Below, piece after piece: positions 6,501 to 8,501 of a DNA stretch of 8,501 nt. Within the stretch, counting starts at the first letter, position 1; the number at the start of each line of letters is the position of its first letter. A program made the position numbers and the translations under genes. This DNA is from an uncultured Collinsella sp. (GTDB lineage Bacteria; Actinomycetota; Coriobacteriia; Coriobacteriales; Coriobacteriaceae), in NCBI GenBank assembly GCA_902489855.1, contig CABUBS010000085.1, forward strand, positions 1 through 8,501. The letters are read 5' to 3'. The notes below the pieces were generated by a model that was not told the origin of the DNA, ran no database searches, and saw only the letters and a list, made by a program, of their open reading frames with translations.

Positions 6501-6506
6501 ATTATA
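6501..6506 (-). promoter_or_regulatory. Consensus -10 promoter of the ytxH-PRC operon
   Basis: The minus strand has a perfect TATAAT at 6506-6501, about 50 bases before the ytxH start and inside the gap after the preceding gene. The predicted transcript start is near 6494. No good -35 box is visible at 17 bases (AGCGGC), so an activator or alternative sigma may assist. Confidence 0.6.
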
Positions 6507-6585
6507 CCCGCAGCGCATCACTTGCCGCTCCGCTCATCTGCGTACGGCAAAGGCGCAGGTACGTGATGGTGATAAACGCGTAGGC

Positions 6586-7419
6586 CTACTCTTGGGGCAT
6601 AGCCGGCATGGTCACCGTGGCACCCGGGTCCTCGCCGGCGCCGTCCACGAGCGGCAGGCCGCCCTCATGCGCAGGTCCTGCCGGAACCGTCGCCGCACCG
6701 CCAAAGACGGCAGCGGAGGCCTCGTGGTTCTCGGCAACCGCACCCTCGGTATCAATCGCCACCTGGGGCTCGTCGTCAAAGTTGGGGACGCCCTGGGGCT
6801 CGGTGGGAACGGGCTCGGCGGTCGCATCGGCAACGGGCTCGGCGTCGACCGGCACATCGCCCTCGTCAGCGCCCTCGTCCTCGGCAGCATCTTCGCCGTT
6901 CACAGCGGCGACGGCCTCGTGAGGATCCTTGCCCTCGGCCTCGGCGCGCATGCCCAACACCAGGTTGCGCAGACCCGCGACCGTGCCTTCCACGTCGGGG
7001 GCAGGCTGGTCGGCGTGCAGGTACGCCCAGTCCATCATAAAGGTAGCCGACGACAGCGCACCAATGGCCAGTGCGTCATCGGGGCACGAAAGCTCAACCT
7101 CAAAGACGCGCTCGTCGTGCTCGCTTACGCGCGTGCGGCCGCACGAGATGCTACCGGCAAGACCGGTCTCGTTCATGAGCTCAACCGTCACGTGCTCCAG
7201 CAGGTGGCAGAGCTCGGTCTGGCCCATGCAGTCCTGGAACTCGCGACCGGAATCACCCAGGCACAGGTGCTTGGCAATCGCCGGCACCAGGTAATACACG
7301 CGCGCCGTGGCCTCGATATCCTCCGAGGTCATGAGCGGCATGCCGGGGTTCACCAGCACATGCGCGCAGATCTTGTCCTCGCTGACGGTGACCTTAAGGA
7401 TGTTGAACAGGCCTGCCAT
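6586..7419 (-). CDS. Stand-alone protein resembling the cyanophycin synthetase N-terminal domain, with acidic tail
   Basis: A 277-residue protein in two parts. Residues ~1-135 contain H72-LLE75-H76 followed by VTVEL, then GRTR (94-97) and a beta-strand stretch (VFEVELSCPDD). This order and spacing match, from memory, the N-terminal domain of cyanophycin synthetase (…HVIEHVALEL…GFGRTR…). In some synthetases that domain carries an HxxEH-type metal hydrolase site that trims cyanophycin into primers. The ATP-grasp and Mur-ligase modules that make cyanophycin are absent, and no such gene is in view. Residues ~170-277 are low-complexity, rich in Glu, Asp, Ala and Pro, and probably disordered. The ATG at 7419 has GGGGAG about four bases upstream. 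The gene begins 24 bases after the CNNM/CorC-like gene, so the two probably share a transcript. Homology is by motif recall; function is unknown. Confidence 0.8.
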   Translation of the reverse strand: MAGLFNILKVTVSEDKICAHVLVNPGMPLMTSEDIEATARVYYLVPAIAKHLCLGDSGREFQDCMGQTELCHLLEHVTVELMNETGLAGSISCGRTRVSEHDERVFEVELSCPDDALAIGALSSATFMMDWAYLHADQPAPDVEGTVAGLRNLVLGMRAEAEGKDPHEAVAAVNGEDAAEDEGADEGDVPVDAEPVADATAEPVPTEPQGVPNFDDEPQVAIDTEGAVAENHEASAAVFGGAATVPAGPAHEGGLPLVDGAGEDPGATVTMPAMPQE

Positions 7420-7443
7420 AACTCTCCCCTACTCTTCCTTGCC

Positions 7444-8501
7444 CTACTCGTCGCCATCGTGCGGATCCACAGAGCCCGCACCCGACGCCGCCGGCTTCTC
7501 TGCCGAAGACTCGGAATCCTTCTTATCGGTTTCGGCCGGAGCGATCACGCGAATGAGCGAGATGCGCTGGCCACGCATCGACTGAACTTTAAACTTGTAC
7601 CCCGCGACCTCAAACACCTCTCCGATGTCGGGCACCGAGTCGCAAAGCTCCAAAATCCAGCCGGCGATGGTCTCATAATCATCGCTTTCCTCGAGCGGCC
7701 AACCAAGCTCAATCGCGTCATCGCACGAAAAACGCCCATCAACGAGCCACTCGCGGCGCGAAAGGCGCGTGAGATACTTGTTGTCGGGGTCGAACTCGTC
7801 CTCGATCTCGCCGACGATCTCCTCGACGATATCCTCGATGGTGATAATGCCGGCCGTGCCGCCGTACTCGTCCACGACCACCACGATCTGGTCGTGCGAG
7901 GTCTGCATCTCGGACAGTAGCGGCAGGATGTCCTTGGTGTCGGGCACAAAGGTGGCGTCGCGCAAAAAGCCGGCGATGGGCTGGTCACCCTTGCCGTCGA
8001 GCGCGGGTTGGATCAGGTCCTTGATGTGCGCAATGCCGGCGACGTTGTCGGGATCCTCGTGATAGACGGGGATGCGGCTGAAGCCGGTCTGGCGCATGGT
8101 GGACAACACGTCGGCGACCGTCTCGTCGTCCTCGCACATGGTGGTGTCCACGCGCGGCACCATGACCTCGCGGGCAACGGTATCGCCCAAGTCAAAGATC
8201 TCGTGGATCATACGCTTTTCCTCGTCGAGCAGGTCGTCCTGCTCCGAGACCATGTACTTGATCTCTTCTTCCGAGACGTTTTGGCGGTCGTCGGCGCTCT
8301 TGATGCGCAGGATGCGGGCCAGGCCATCGGAGCAGGCGCCGGTCAGCCACACGAGCGGACGGGCGATCTTTTGGAAAAACGACAACGGTCCCACGACCTG
8401 CTTGGACACGCCCTCGGCATTGGCCAGGCCGATGCGCTTGGGGACGAGCTCGCCGATCACGATGGACACGAAGGCGACCGCGACGGCATCTCCCTTATCA
8501 C
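7444..8501 (-). CDS. CNNM/CorC (HlyC/CorC) family protein, Mg2+/Co2+ transport-associated; 5' end beyond the window
   Basis: The frame is open to the right edge, so the N-terminus is missing. Visible residues begin DKGDAVAVAFVSIVIGELVPKR: the end of a DUF21 membrane domain with its GELVPK signature. Numbering from the GTG at 8469, a linker with acidic helix (EEEIKYMVSEQ) leads to CBS1 (~98-155, EVMVPRVD) and CBS2 (~160-220, ending in VVDEYGGTAGIITIEDIVEEIVGEI). A C-terminal CorC_HlyC domain follows (~230-310), then a charged tail rich in Ser, Ala and Asp to the TAG at 7446. Proteins of this build (CorB/CorC, MpfA, CNNM) export Mg2+ in exchange for Na+ and bind ATP-Mg through the CBS pair. The apparent GTG start at 8469 is inside the membrane domain and is not the real one. 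It is followed closely by the cyanophycin-synthetase-N-like gene. Confidence 0.9.
   Translation of the reverse strand, partial: DKGDAVAVAFVSIVIGELVPKRIGLANAEGVSKQVVGPLSFFQKIARPLVWLTGACSDGLARILRIKSADDRQNVSEEEIKYMVSEQDDLLDEEKRMIHEIFDLGDTVAREVMVPRVDTTMCEDDETVADVLSTMRQTGFSRIPVYHEDPDNVAGIAHIKDLIQPALDGKGDQPIAGFLRDATFVPDTKDILPLLSEMQTSHDQIVVVVDEYGGTAGIITIEDIVEEIVGEIEDEFDPDNKYLTRLSRREWLVDGRFSCDDAIELGWPLEESDDYETIAGWILELCDSVPDIGEVFEVAGYKFKVQSMRGQRISLIRVIAPAETDKKDSESSAEKPAASGAGSVDPHDGDE

Noticed and set aside
6450..6521. N-terminal extension of the YtxH frame
   Set aside because: It contains the consensus TATAAT and the 5' hairpin, and the good ribosome site lies just before 6449/6455.
6510..6585. Terminator after the cyanophycin-synthetase-N-like gene
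   Set aside because: Only a weak CGTAC/GTACG pairing with a 13-base loop and no U-tract is visible.
6298..7920. Long plus-strand open frame of 540 codons
   Set aside because: It runs antisense across three well-supported minus-strand genes, its product is Arg/His/Leu-rich without any domain, and such frames are expected opposite GC-rich genes. The same holds for plus-strand frames at 3856-4908, 5341-6297, 1995-2891 and 1078-1656.

Overview
The window reads as chromosomal DNA of a moderately high-GC Gram-positive. The best guess is an actinobacterium of the class Coriobacteriia, perhaps Collinsella. Support comes from the base composition, the NRAMP-related Mg2+ transporter type (the characterised example I recall is from Eggerthella lenta) and general protein style. 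This assignment is inference, not proven here.

All seven supported genes lie on the minus strand, so transcription runs from the right edge to the left. In order these are: (1) a CNNM/CorC-type membrane protein with paired CBS domains, cut by the right edge; (2) close behind it, a protein whose first ~135 residues resemble the N-terminal domain of cyanophycin synthetase, followed by a long acidic tail; (3) a TATAAT promoter, then a small YtxH-type membrane protein and a PRC-barrel protein coupled through a TAATG overlap and closed by a hairpin; (4) a membrane-anchored NodB-fold polysaccharide deacetylase homologue that has lost its metal-binding and catalytic histidines; (5) a 328-base gap holding an extended -10 promoter and a strongly structured ~200-nt leader; (6) a PRC-MgtE_N-CBS-CBS protein with a five-helix membrane domain; (7) an NRAMP-related transporter with DAGG/APW motifs in place of DPGN/MPH, followed by a terminator.

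Three of the seven genes (1, 6, 7) belong to families of Mg2+ homeostasis. Genes 6 and 7 form a tight operon. Its leader can form mutually exclusive hairpins ending at a ribosome binding site and a 10-codon mini-ORF, so it looks like a cis-regulatory RNA. I could not match it to the M-box or another metal riboswitch by signature motifs. This is the best candidate for an undescribed system in the window.

The left 381 bases have no supportable gene. They hold a terminator for the transporter operon, a 230-bp segment bounded by 32-bp imperfect inverted repeats (28/32 identical), and a perfect 26-bp palindrome at the left edge.
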